NCBI GenBank assembly: GCA_964547485.1
Contig: CAZJNU010000005.1
Location: forward strand, 18,076-82,075
Direction of reading: 5' to 3'
Source: JACJWR01 sp964547485
GTDB taxonomy: Bacteria; Actinomycetota; Actinomycetes; S36-B12; UBA10799
DNA length: 64,000 bases
In this document: positions 17,780-24,903 of the stretch, piece after piece
How positions within the stretch are numbered: the first letter of the stretch is position 1
Layout of the letters: each line of letters begins with the position of its first letter
Notes under the pieces: generated by a model
The model's database searches: none
What the model saw: only the letters and a program-made list of their open reading frames with translations
What the model was told of the DNA's origin: nothing
Translations under genes and position numbers: made by a program

Positions 17780-18370
17780 CTACTGCTGGTTAGCCTCGCG
17801 GCGAATCATGTCCTGAGCACTGCGGACACCGTGCTGGAGGATGGAGTCCGACAACTCCTTGTCACTTACGGCCCGGGCTAGTTGCATCGAGCCCACGAGC
17901 ATTGTGAATAATGCGAACGCCGTCCCGCGGGCAGACGCGGGATGGTCGGGCTTCAGCCGAGTACAAATCTCATCCACGATCGCCATTGCGCCCACGGCAT
18001 ACCCGTCCTTGGTGGCAGCGTTACAGCGGCCGATTTCGTCAAGAAGGGCTGCTGAGGGACACCCGAGGTCGCAGTGATCGCGGTGTGCGGGCGACAGGTA
18101 CTCGACGACCAAGACCTCAAGTCCTGCTCCGCCGGCCGGCAGCTCGCTGAACTCCGACACCTGCCGACCAAGCTGGTCTTCGACAACTGCCGCGACCAGG
18201 TCGTCCTTGGAGTCGAAGTGGGCGTAGAAGGCGCCGTTTGTGAGTCCGGCGTCGGCCATGAGTGTGGCGATGCCGGATCCGTCGATGCCGTCTTGCTTGA
18301 ACCGGCGACCTGCCGTCTCGACGATGCGTCGGCGGGTGGCTTCCTTATGCTCGCGACCATAGCGCGCCAT
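17780..18370 (-). CDS. TetR family transcriptional regulator
   Basis: A 196-residue TetR repressor. The N-terminal helix-turn-helix region reads ATRRRIVETAGRRFKQDGID and then LTNGAFYAHFDSKDDLVAAV, the canonical recognition helix (similar to the LmrA/YxaF-type branch with GAFYxHFxSK). The ligand-binding part contains HCDLGCPSAALLDEIGR, with two cysteines. ATG 18370 is preceded by GAGGAGGG. It is first in a three-gene operon, so it probably controls the hydrolase and oxidoreductase through the palindrome at 17713-17728. A TGACTTCC direct repeat lies just upstream (18391-18409). Confidence 0.94.
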   Translation of the reverse strand: MARYGREHKEATRRRIVETAGRRFKQDGIDGSGIATLMADAGLTNGAFYAHFDSKDDLVAAVVEDQLGRQVSEFSELPAGGAGLEVLVVEYLSPAHRDHCDLGCPSAALLDEIGRCNAATKDGYAVGAMAIVDEICTRLKPDHPASARGTAFALFTMLVGSMQLARAVSDKELSDSILQHGVRSAQDMIRREANQQ

Positions 18371-18509
18371 CTGGCCCTCCTCAACGACGTCCTGACTTCC
18401 TGACTTCCTGTCGGCAGCCTAACCTATGGTCTGATGAACGTAATACTCTGACGGCGGAGCGCCACGCTGCGTCCCAGTTCGGATCTCTCGTAGCGCGGTG
18501 GCCTGATCG

Positions 18510-19307
18510 TCAACGGTCGTCGCGCACGTAGAGCACCCCCGGTCGGCCGACTCGGCCTTCACTGGTGAACGCGGTTCGCTGCAACCGCGGCTCGACCATC
18601 CGCCGGAACGTGTCCCGTTGCAGCGGGCGTCCCGCGACCGCCTCGTGTACCCGCCGCAATTCGGTCAGGGTAAACGACGGTCCGGTCTCAGCGCCGGCCA
18701 CCAATGCGTCCACCTCAGAATCGCCCATCAAGGTGCCGCGGTCCAAAGTTGGCACGTTTGGGGGGTGAGTGGTCGTTGTCATGCCTACGTCTGAGCTCAA
18801 CGTCAAGCCGTCCGGATCCGGACGCCGGGCGTAGCGCTCCCGCAGCCGCTCAACCGCCATAGTGACGATCTCGTCGTGGTCCCAGGGAAGCCGACGAAAC
18901 CTCCCGGGGAGTTGCACCCTGACGCAGCCATCGGAATCCTGCACGCGCACGATTCGGACGTCGTCGCGACGCGTCATCGCAGCCTGGAGTCGCTGGTGGG
19001 GTACCGCATCCATCTGCGCGACCGCGATCACCCAACCACGCTCGTCACGTTTCGGATCATCGAACACATGCAACTGGGTCGGCGCCAAGCCCTGCACGTC
19101 GGACTTCTCCCGCAACACCCGCAGCACGGTTTCGGCGAGCCTCTCCCCAGCCCGGACAAATCCGCCAGGAATGTCCCACCGTCCCGGGTAGGCGTGACCG
19201 GCACGCTGATACACAAGCAGGCCCAGCCACGGTCGCGCCTCGGGGACAACCGTGAGCACTGCGACGTCCACCGCAACCGATGGACGGGCGAACTCCTCCC
19301 ATTTCAT
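18510..19307 (-). CDS. Nudix-domain protein with C-terminal winged helix (NrtR-like)
   Basis: A 265-residue protein. The first 150 residues are a Nudix fold (LGLLVYQRAGHAYPGRWDIP, GGFVRAGERLAETVLR). The Nudix box is degenerate: the expected R-E after the seven-residue spacer is R-V and only one of the E-E pair remains, so hydrolysis is doubtful. Residues from about 185 form a winged-helix-like C-terminus with ALVAGAETGPSFTLTELRRV and the family tail RTAFTSEGRVGRPGVLY. This two-part layout is that of NrtR regulators, which use the Nudix fold to sense ADP-ribose and repress NAD genes. TACCGT lies six bases before ATG 19307 (leaderless). No NAD gene is adjacent, so the target is unknown. Confidence 0.87.
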   Translation of the reverse strand: MKWEEFARPSVAVDVAVLTVVPEARPWLGLLVYQRAGHAYPGRWDIPGGFVRAGERLAETVLRVLREKSDVQGLAPTQLHVFDDPKRDERGWVIAVAQMDAVPHQRLQAAMTRRDDVRIVRVQDSDGCVRVQLPGRFRRLPWDHDEIVTMAVERLRERYARRPDPDGLTLSSDVGMTTTTHPPNVPTLDRGTLMGDSEVDALVAGAETGPSFTLTELRRVHEAVAGRPLQRDTFRRMVEPRLQRTAFTSEGRVGRPGVLYVRDDR

Positions 19308-19394
19308 GGAGCCACGGTATCGGCAACCAGTGCTCCACCTAGAGTCTGCGCATAGGCGCACCCTTGCTAGTGCGATTAGTTTGCGCGCCTCCGC

Positions 19395-20228
19395 TCAATG
19401 GCGAATCGCATCCCGATGAGGCGTCCGCGTCTGCTGCGAGGACGGCCAACCGATCGAAATTCTCATCCGGAGTGCGCCCGGTGAAATGCCGCGCCATTTC
19501 CCGCTACCGCTCGACGATTCGAGCGAGGCAGCGCCAGCGCGGTGCCAGCCCAGACTCTCCAGTCGCGCACTGGCCAGCGTGCTCTGCTGTCGACGCAGAC
19601 CGCCGATGATCCGTTCCTCAAGATCCTCGAGGTCGTCCAACTCGGTCGAAGGCTTGCGTTGGAGGCTGATCGCATCGGCGAACAACTGAGCCGTCGTCGC
19701 CAGTTCGTCGAGGAAGTGGCGACGAGCCGACTCTGGCAGGACGACCGTGGACACGAGCAGCCCGATCGCTCCTCCGATGAAAATGTTCGCGATTCGCCAT
19801 AGGGCAAACGAAACGCCTTCGCAGGCAGGGACCGAGACAACGATGATGAGGCTGATACCGGCGTACAACGCCAAATAGCTGTGCCGGGCGTCCGTCAGGA
19901 AGAGTCCAGCCGCAAAGCTGGCGGCGGCCCCGACGAGCAGGATCATGGCGCTGCCGTGCGGCCCCGGCAAGACGATGACGGCCAAGCCAAGGCCGCACCC
20001 GATGGCGGTCGCGGCTGCCCGCTGGCTGGACTTCTTCAGAACACCCCCGGCGTAGCGATCCGTGCTCATCACCACGGCCACCGTGATCGGGATCCACACG
20101 GCCCCCGGCACCAGGTTGAAGGCGACGAAAACCAGACCGATGGTCACGCCGATGGCGAACCGCAAGGCCCGTACCGACCTTGGACGGTCGTCCCGCAGTA
20201 GTCCGAGACGCATCGGGGTTATGCCCAC
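19395..20228 (-). CDS. FUSC family membrane protein
   Basis: A 277-residue protein with about six membrane segments, FAIGVTIGLVFVAFNLVPGA to VSTVVLPESARRHF, followed by a cytosolic helical tail (ELDDLEDLEERIIGGLRRQQ). This is the aromatic acid exporter/fusaric acid resistance fold (FUSC). GTG 20228 and ATG 20213 are possible starts; the frame also stays open through the repeated 55-mer next to the N run, where an ATG (MRRFARCC) would give a longer form if the duplicate is collapsed. Substrate unknown. Confidence 0.84.
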   Translation of the reverse strand: MGITPMRLGLLRDDRPRSVRALRFAIGVTIGLVFVAFNLVPGAVWIPITVAVVMSTDRYAGGVLKKSSQRAAATAIGCGLGLAVIVLPGPHGSAMILLVGAAASFAAGLFLTDARHSYLALYAGISLIIVVSVPACEGVSFALWRIANIFIGGAIGLLVSTVVLPESARRHFLDELATTAQLFADAISLQRKPSTELDDLEDLEERIIGGLRRQQSTLASARLESLGWHRAGAASLESSSGSGKWRGISPGALRMRISIGWPSSQQTRTPHRDAIRH

Positions 20229-20412
20229 GGGGTGAGTCTGGCAGCAGCGTGCAAAACNNNNNNNNNNNNNNNNNNNNNNNNNNNNNNNNNNNNNNNNNNN
20301 NNNNNNNNNNNNNNNNNNNNNNNNNNNNNNNNNNNNNNNNNNNNNNNNNNNNNNNNNCCGAGACGCATCGGGGTTATGCCCACGGGGTGAGTCTGGCAGC
20401 AGCGTGCAAAAC
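20203..20412. other. Scaffold gap: 100 N flanked by one identical 55-mer
   Basis: Bases 20203-20257 and 20358-20412 are the same 55 bases (beginning CCGAGACGCATCGGGG, ending CAGCGTGCAAAAC), separated by exactly 100 N. A repeat equal to a common k-mer size with a default-length gap is what a scaffolder leaves when two contigs overlap by k but were not merged. The true sequence probably has one copy and no gap. The collapsed region is the divergent promoter space between the FUSC and ion-channel genes. Confidence 0.9.
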
Positions 20413-20541
20413 GACGCATCCAGCCGACTGCCTGGGTGCCTACCTATCCCCTATCATCGGCGCCATGCCGAGTCGACCATCCACGGGCGCCACCGAGCCG
20501 GCAACCTCGGCGCCCCAGGGTGCGCTCCGCGGACCTTCCTG

Positions 20542-22506
20542 ATGGCGCGTTCCTCCCGCCGCCTCCCGGCCGGATCCTATGTTCGCTACTGGTACGACAG
20601 AGCCGTCACCAAAGGCCTACCCGGACTGCTGTTCATCACCTTCGTCGGCGCGGCGACGCTGCTACTCGTAGTGACACCCGCGTTGCTGGCCATCGACGCG
20701 ATCGCCACTGGCCACGCTGACTTCGGCCGATTCCTTTCTCTGTACTGGGGAGGATTTCGCTCGCTGTTCAGGGCGGGTACCGCCAGCGGTCCGTGGCACG
20801 AGCAGTTGCAGACGGTGCTGTTCGCGATCATTGCTCTGCTGTTCTCCGGAGCTGTGCTTGGCACCGTCATCCATGCCCTCCGCGACAAGATGGAACGCCT
20901 TCGGGAGGGCGGCGGACAGATCATCGCCACCGAGCACACGGTGCTCCTCGGTTGGTCCAGGATCGGCTTCACGATCCTCAACGAACTGGCCCTGCAGAAC
21001 CTCCGCCGAGGTCGAGCCTGGATCGCCATCCTGAGCTCCGAGCGCAAGTCCGTCCTCGAGGGGCAATTGACGAGAGAGGTGTCACGCCGGACAACCCGGA
21101 TCGCCGTTCGCAGTGCCAGCCAGCCCGGGGTCGCGCAACTCGACCTGGTGCGTGTGGGCGACGCGAGAAGCGTCATTGTGTTGGGCGATTGGACTACCGC
21201 CGACCATGACACTGACGTGATCACGGGTCTGCTTCTGCTACGTAGGTACACCGAACAGCACCCCCAGTTCCGAGCCACTGTGGTCGCGGGTCTGGTCCGA
21301 CCCGAGAACATGGGGCCGGCGCGGGTCGCCGCCGGACCCGAGGCGAGCCTGGTGTCACTGGAGGAGTTGATGTCTCGCCTGACCTTCCAAGTGACCCAGC
21401 AGCCGGGTCTGATCCAGGTGTTTGAGGCCCTGTTCAGTTCCGCGGCGGCGATCCAGATAGTGCGGGAATCGCGACTGACTGGTCGGCTATTCGGTGAGAC
21501 TGCGCACCTCTGGACCGGGTCGACACCTATCGGACTCGTTCGTGGCGACCAAATTCGGCTGCTCCCACCGAGGGCTACCGTGATCGAGCAGGGGGACGGT
21601 CTGGTGGTCGTGACCGGAAACGACGCTGGATTTGAGGGGCGACCCGCCGAGCCAGATGGGGGCGGCGAACCCCGATCTGGGAACGCTTCTGAGGGTGAGG
21701 ATGCGGGCGCCTGGTTGTATCTGGGTTGGTCGCGAAGCCTCGAGGTCGTCCTAGACCTCCACGACAAGTCGCTGACGATGACCACGCCCGTCACGCTCGC
21801 GGTACCCCCCGAGCACACCGGCGAGGCCGAAGCGCTCGCCCAACGTCCGTTCCGGAACCTGCAGATCATCGTCGCAACCTGCCCCCGAGACCGACCCCTC
21901 GGCGATGCCCTCGCCGAGGTGGAGCTCGCGTCGTTGGCGAGGGTGGTGGTCTTCGTCCAGCGCCGCGCCGACGGCACCCCGAGCGACGCCGATACGCTGC
22001 TCGCTCGGCTGCAACTGGCGGACCTCTTCGAACGGGATCCATCGGACCTACCGCCGCCGGTGGTAGTGACCGAACTGGTCGATGACCGATTCCGGAGCAT
22101 TTCGCCGGCCGCGTTCGCCCGAAACATGGTTGTCGGCTCGCGGCTGGTGGCGTTGATGTTCGCCCAGCTTTCGGATACTCCGGAACTGTTGGGGATCTAC
22201 CGGCAACTCCTCGGCGCTGACGGCATCCAGTTGCGCTTGAGTCCGGCCAGCCTCTACCTCTCCAACGGCGATGACCGCGACACGACATACGCGGAGGTCG
22301 TGTCATCGGCGAACCTCCGAGGTGAGGTCACACTCGGCTATCGCCTCGCCTCCGAGATCGACGACCGCGACCGTGGTTTCGGAGTCCACATCACCCCAGC
22401 CATCGGCGGGCAGACCAAACTGGGACGAGAGGATTCGGTGCTCGTGATCCGTCGCGTGACGGAACCACCCAAGTTCGTCGTGCCGGATCGTTCCGGCACG
22501 GAGTGA
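20542..22506 (+). CDS. CASTOR/POLLUX-like ion channel
   Basis: A 654-residue protein. Two membrane segments near the N-terminus (GLLFITFVGAATLLLVVTPA and QTVLFAIIALLFSGAVLGTV) frame a pore-like loop, followed by tandem RCK/TrkA-N-like NAD-binding domains: EHTVLLGWSRIGFTILNELA is the first Rossmann strand, and a second equivalent segment starts at AWLYLGWSRSLEVVLDL. This is the architecture of the plant nuclear channels CASTOR and POLLUX and their bacterial relatives; the bacterial role is probably K+ or Ca2+ flux gated by ligand binding to the RCK ring. The start ATG 20542 has GGACC upstream only, and the gene lies just after the scaffold joint. Confidence 0.88.
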   Translation: MARSSRRLPAGSYVRYWYDRAVTKGLPGLLFITFVGAATLLLVVTPALLAIDAIATGHADFGRFLSLYWGGFRSLFRAGTASGPWHEQLQTVLFAIIALLFSGAVLGTVIHALRDKMERLREGGGQIIATEHTVLLGWSRIGFTILNELALQNLRRGRAWIAILSSERKSVLEGQLTREVSRRTTRIAVRSASQPGVAQLDLVRVGDARSVIVLGDWTTADHDTDVITGLLLLRRYTEQHPQFRATVVAGLVRPENMGPARVAAGPEASLVSLEELMSRLTFQVTQQPGLIQVFEALFSSAAAIQIVRESRLTGRLFGETAHLWTGSTPIGLVRGDQIRLLPPRATVIEQGDGLVVVTGNDAGFEGRPAEPDGGGEPRSGNASEGEDAGAWLYLGWSRSLEVVLDLHDKSLTMTTPVTLAVPPEHTGEAEALAQRPFRNLQIIVATCPRDRPLGDALAEVELASLARVVVFVQRRADGTPSDADTLLARLQLADLFERDPSDLPPPVVVTELVDDRFRSISPAAFARNMVVGSRLVALMFAQLSDTPELLGIYRQLLGADGIQLRLSPASLYLSNGDDRDTTYAEVVSSANLRGEVTLGYRLASEIDDRDRGFGVHITPAIGGQTKLGREDSVLVIRRVTEPPKFVVPDRSGTE

Positions 22507-22582
22507 GCGTCTGGTCAGGCGCGAATCTGGGGATCTTCCGGGTGTCCAACACCCAAGAAACACCACACCAGGAGGATCTCTC

Positions 22583-23419
22583 ATGCGCACCACATTCGGC
22601 GTTCTGCTCGCCGCCGGAGCCATCACCGCCACCGGACTTGCGGTGGCAACGCCGGCATCCGCGACACCCACGACACCGCAGTCAGCCTCGGCTACCGAAC
22701 TGAATGGGGCCGTCCTCAAGGACGTCTCGCTGACGTTGCACAACAACACCGACATGGCGTTTCAGTACCGGGATGGTAGTGATCTCCGCACCCTGCTCCC
22801 GGGCCAGCGCATCGCCACCCAAGGTGACGGCACTCGCCTGATGGCGTGGTTGCCCGGCCCGAAGGCGGGCAACGACGTGTTCATCCAGGCCAACGCCTTC
22901 AATCACGGAATCGGCACCCCGGATGTTCGCGGAATGCTCACCGTCGGCGGTGAGACCCGGCAACGCACAGAGCACCAAGGCGAGGACGAATACGACAAGC
23001 TCGTCGAACTGCACGGGTTGAGCCTGTCCGGCTACCGGCACGCGGACACGGCGACGAAGAACTTCACTGTCACCATCGACAAGCACAGCGCGGCCAAGGC
23101 AACGGTCGACAACACCGCCTCGGCGCGCAACACGTATGTCTACATCGACGGCAAACTCCATCCGGTCCGCAAGGGTCAGACCGCCGCCCTGCCAGAACTG
23201 ACCCGCGGAAAGTCGGCCGCGTGGACCTTCAAGACAGGCGGTCACGACCAGACTGTGTACGTCACCTGGGTTGGCCAGACTGCGACCTTCACGACGCCTG
23301 GCCGTCTCGCTGTGACCCTGTTGGCGGGGCAGTCTGCGCAGCAGGGAAACCTGACGATCAGTCGAGCCGACACCGGCCACCAGGCGGTCACGGCCTACAC
23401 CCTGAAGGTGCTGAACTGA
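22583..23419 (+). CDS. Secreted protein of unknown function
   Basis: A 278-residue exported protein. The signal peptide is MRTTFGVLLAAGAITATGLA followed by VATPASA, with cleavage after ASA near residue 27. ATG 22583 has a strong AGGAGG seven bases upstream. The mature protein is rich in Thr, Ala and beta-strand patterns (LTLHNNTDMAFQYRDGSD, FKTGGHDQTVYVTWVGQ) and has no cysteine, catalytic motif or sorting signal that I can see. An immunoglobulin-like or adhesin-like beta fold is a guess. It stands alone, followed by a 16-bp duplication that begins at its stop codon and by a hairpin. Confidence 0.82.
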   Translation: MRTTFGVLLAAGAITATGLAVATPASATPTTPQSASATELNGAVLKDVSLTLHNNTDMAFQYRDGSDLRTLLPGQRIATQGDGTRLMAWLPGPKAGNDVFIQANAFNHGIGTPDVRGMLTVGGETRQRTEHQGEDEYDKLVELHGLSLSGYRHADTATKNFTVTIDKHSAAKATVDNTASARNTYVYIDGKLHPVRKGQTAALPELTRGKSAAWTFKTGGHDQTVYVTWVGQTATFTTPGRLAVTLLAGQSAQQGNLTISRADTGHQAVTAYTLKVLN

Positions 23420-23448
23420 TCTGGAACTGCGCTGATCTGGAACTGCGC
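23417..23448. repeat. Perfect 16-bp tandem duplication beginning at a stop codon
   Basis: TGATCTGGAACTGCGC occurs at 23417-23432 and again at 23433-23448. The first TGA is the stop codon of the secreted-protein gene. It looks like a recent slippage duplication. Confidence 0.95.
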
Positions 23449-23456
23449 GAGTGGTT

Positions 23457-23490
23457 GTGTGGGCTGCCGGCCGATGCTGGCAGCCCACAC
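23457..23490. terminator. Bidirectional terminator hairpin
   Basis: GTGTGGGCTGCC (23457-23468) and GGCAGCCCACAC (23479-23490) form a perfect 12-bp stem with a ten-base loop. It sits between two convergent genes. There is no T run, which is common for high-GC actinobacteria. Confidence 0.75.
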
Positions 23491-23521
23491 CTGTGTCTGC
23501 ACCAGGTTACGCGCTGAACGG

Positions 23522-24313
23522 TTACCGCAGACTTGCGACGAAGTCACCGATGAGCGCCGCAACGTCGTCCGGTTGCTCAACGTGGGGGAAGTGTCCGGCA
23601 CCGGGGAGGAGTTCGATCCGGGCCCCGGGTACCTGGGCGCCGATCAACTTCAGCCAGGGCGAGCTCTGGCCAGGCCGAAGGGACACGCGCACTCGATCCG
23701 CGTTCATCGCAGTGCTCTGAATCACCATCAACGGGACGCTGACCCCTGCCAGCGCGGCATTCATGGTGCCGGCGTCCCAGCGTGCCAGCCGCGGGAACAA
23801 TGCCCTGCCGACGGGGGTCGGCAGCCGCAGCGCGCGATCGATGATGGCGTTCTTCACGTCCGGGTCGCTGGCAGGGGTAAACATTGCCTCGAAGAACCTT
23901 TGAATGAAGGGTTCGTACCCTTCTGCGTCCAATTGGTCCGCCATTTCTCGCTCAGCGGCCGACGGATCACCTGCACCAACCGCACTGCCGTCGAGCAGGA
24001 CGATTCCTGCCACCCGCTCGGAGGCATCTCGATAGGCCTCCAGCACGACTCGGCATCCCATACTGTGGCCCACCAACACGACAGCGGACAGATCCAACTC
24101 CTCGAGCAATAGTGCCACGTCCGAGCCGTAGGTTTCGATCGAGCAGTCCGCGGGTAGCCCGGGGGTCGCGCCATGCCCGCGAAGGTCGCAGGCAATCAGA
24201 CTGTAGCTACCGTCCAGCCGGTCGAACTGGGCCTGCCAATCAGACCAGTCACAGCCGAAACCATGGACAAAGACAATTGGTCGGTCGCCAAGCCCGCTTC
24301 GCTCAAAGTGCAT
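23522..24313 (-). CDS. Alpha/beta fold hydrolase
   Basis: A compact 263-residue hydrolase. IVFVHGFGCDWSDW is the oxyanion loop, CDLRGHG the conserved strand-loop, GHSMGC holds nucleophile Ser84 and PGAGHFPHVEQPD the catalytic His. No signal peptide. ATG 24313 is selected; a longer open frame to 24682 crosses the hairpin at 24361-24400 and is not credible. Probably an esterase or C-C hydrolase; substrate unknown. Confidence 0.9.
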   Translation of the reverse strand: MHFERSGLGDRPIVFVHGFGCDWSDWQAQFDRLDGSYSLIACDLRGHGATPGLPADCSIETYGSDVALLLEELDLSAVVLVGHSMGCRVVLEAYRDASERVAGIVLLDGSAVGAGDPSAAEREMADQLDAEGYEPFIQRFFEAMFTPASDPDVKNAIIDRALRLPTPVGRALFPRLARWDAGTMNAALAGVSVPLMVIQSTAMNADRVRVSLRPGQSSPWLKLIGAQVPGARIELLPGAGHFPHVEQPDDVAALIGDFVASLR

Positions 24314-24360
24314 GTCGTCAACCGACCTCACAGTTAGGGATTGGTGACCAGCGTGCAGAC

Positions 24361-24400
24361 GGCGATGACCACGGCTGATCGTGCGGCCGTGGTCATCGCC
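24361..24400. terminator. Hairpin terminator after the SHOCT-domain gene
   Basis: GGCGATGACCACGGC (24361-24375) pairs perfectly with GCCGTGGTCATCGCC (24386-24400), a 15-bp stem with a ten-base loop. It lies 30 bases past the stop of the leftward gene ending at 24430 and before the next leftward gene, so it should separate the two units. Confidence 0.75.
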
Positions 24401-24429
24401 GAAACGCAGGAAGCTCTCGCTGCATCCGG

Positions 24430-24816
24430 TTAGCTGAGCGCCTTGGCCTTCATCGAGTCGAACTCCGCCTGCGTGATGGTGCCTGCGTCCAACAGGGCCT
24501 TCGCCGAGCTGATCTGGTCCGCTGCCGAGTCGCCCGAGCCAGCCACTGACTTGATGTATTCCGACTGTGCCGCCTGGATTTCTTTCTGTTGCTCGACCGC
24601 GCGGCGTGACATGCCACTGCCGCGAGCGATCAGGTAGATGAGCACACCGAACCAAGGGACGACAATCACCAGGATCACCCACAGCGTCTTCGCGAAGCCG
24701 CCCATGTCGTGGCTACGGAAGATGTCGCCGAAGATCCAGAACAGGCACATGAACCAGGCGAAGAAGAGGAAGAACTCGAACAGGGCGATGATGAATGATC
24801 CGTTGTCATTGAACAT
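24430..24816 (-). CDS. PLDc_N/SHOCT domain membrane protein
   Basis: A 128-residue protein. Two hydrophobic segments (FIIALFEFFLFFAWFMCLFW and TLWVILVIVVPWFGVLIYLI) enclose a short loop, as in the PLDc_N family. The C-terminal 35 residues, ISSAKALLDAGTITQAEFDS, are a SHOCT motif, a short helical domain often found at the ends of bacterial membrane proteins. TAGTCT (complement of 24823-24828) lies six bases before ATG 24816, a leaderless promoter. Function unknown. Confidence 0.88.
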   Translation of the reverse strand: MFNDNGSFIIALFEFFLFFAWFMCLFWIFGDIFRSHDMGGFAKTLWVILVIVVPWFGVLIYLIARGSGMSRRAVEQQKEIQAAQSEYIKSVAGSGDSAADQISSAKALLDAGTITQAEFDSMKAKALS

Positions 24817-24903
24817 GTCACGAGACTACTTGCGTCAGGTTGACAACTGACACGCGACGCGCCACGCGTAGTTCCGCAGTTGGAACCGAGCTCCCTGCTT
24901 GCC

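Noticed and set aside
20203..20412. A 55-bp direct repeat as an attachment site or mobile-element end
   Set aside because: It is symmetric about a default 100-N gap and is best explained by scaffolding.
24314..24682. N-terminal extension of the leftward hydrolase
   Set aside because: It crosses a 15-bp hairpin and part of the SHOCT gene; the hydrolase fold begins at ATG 24313.
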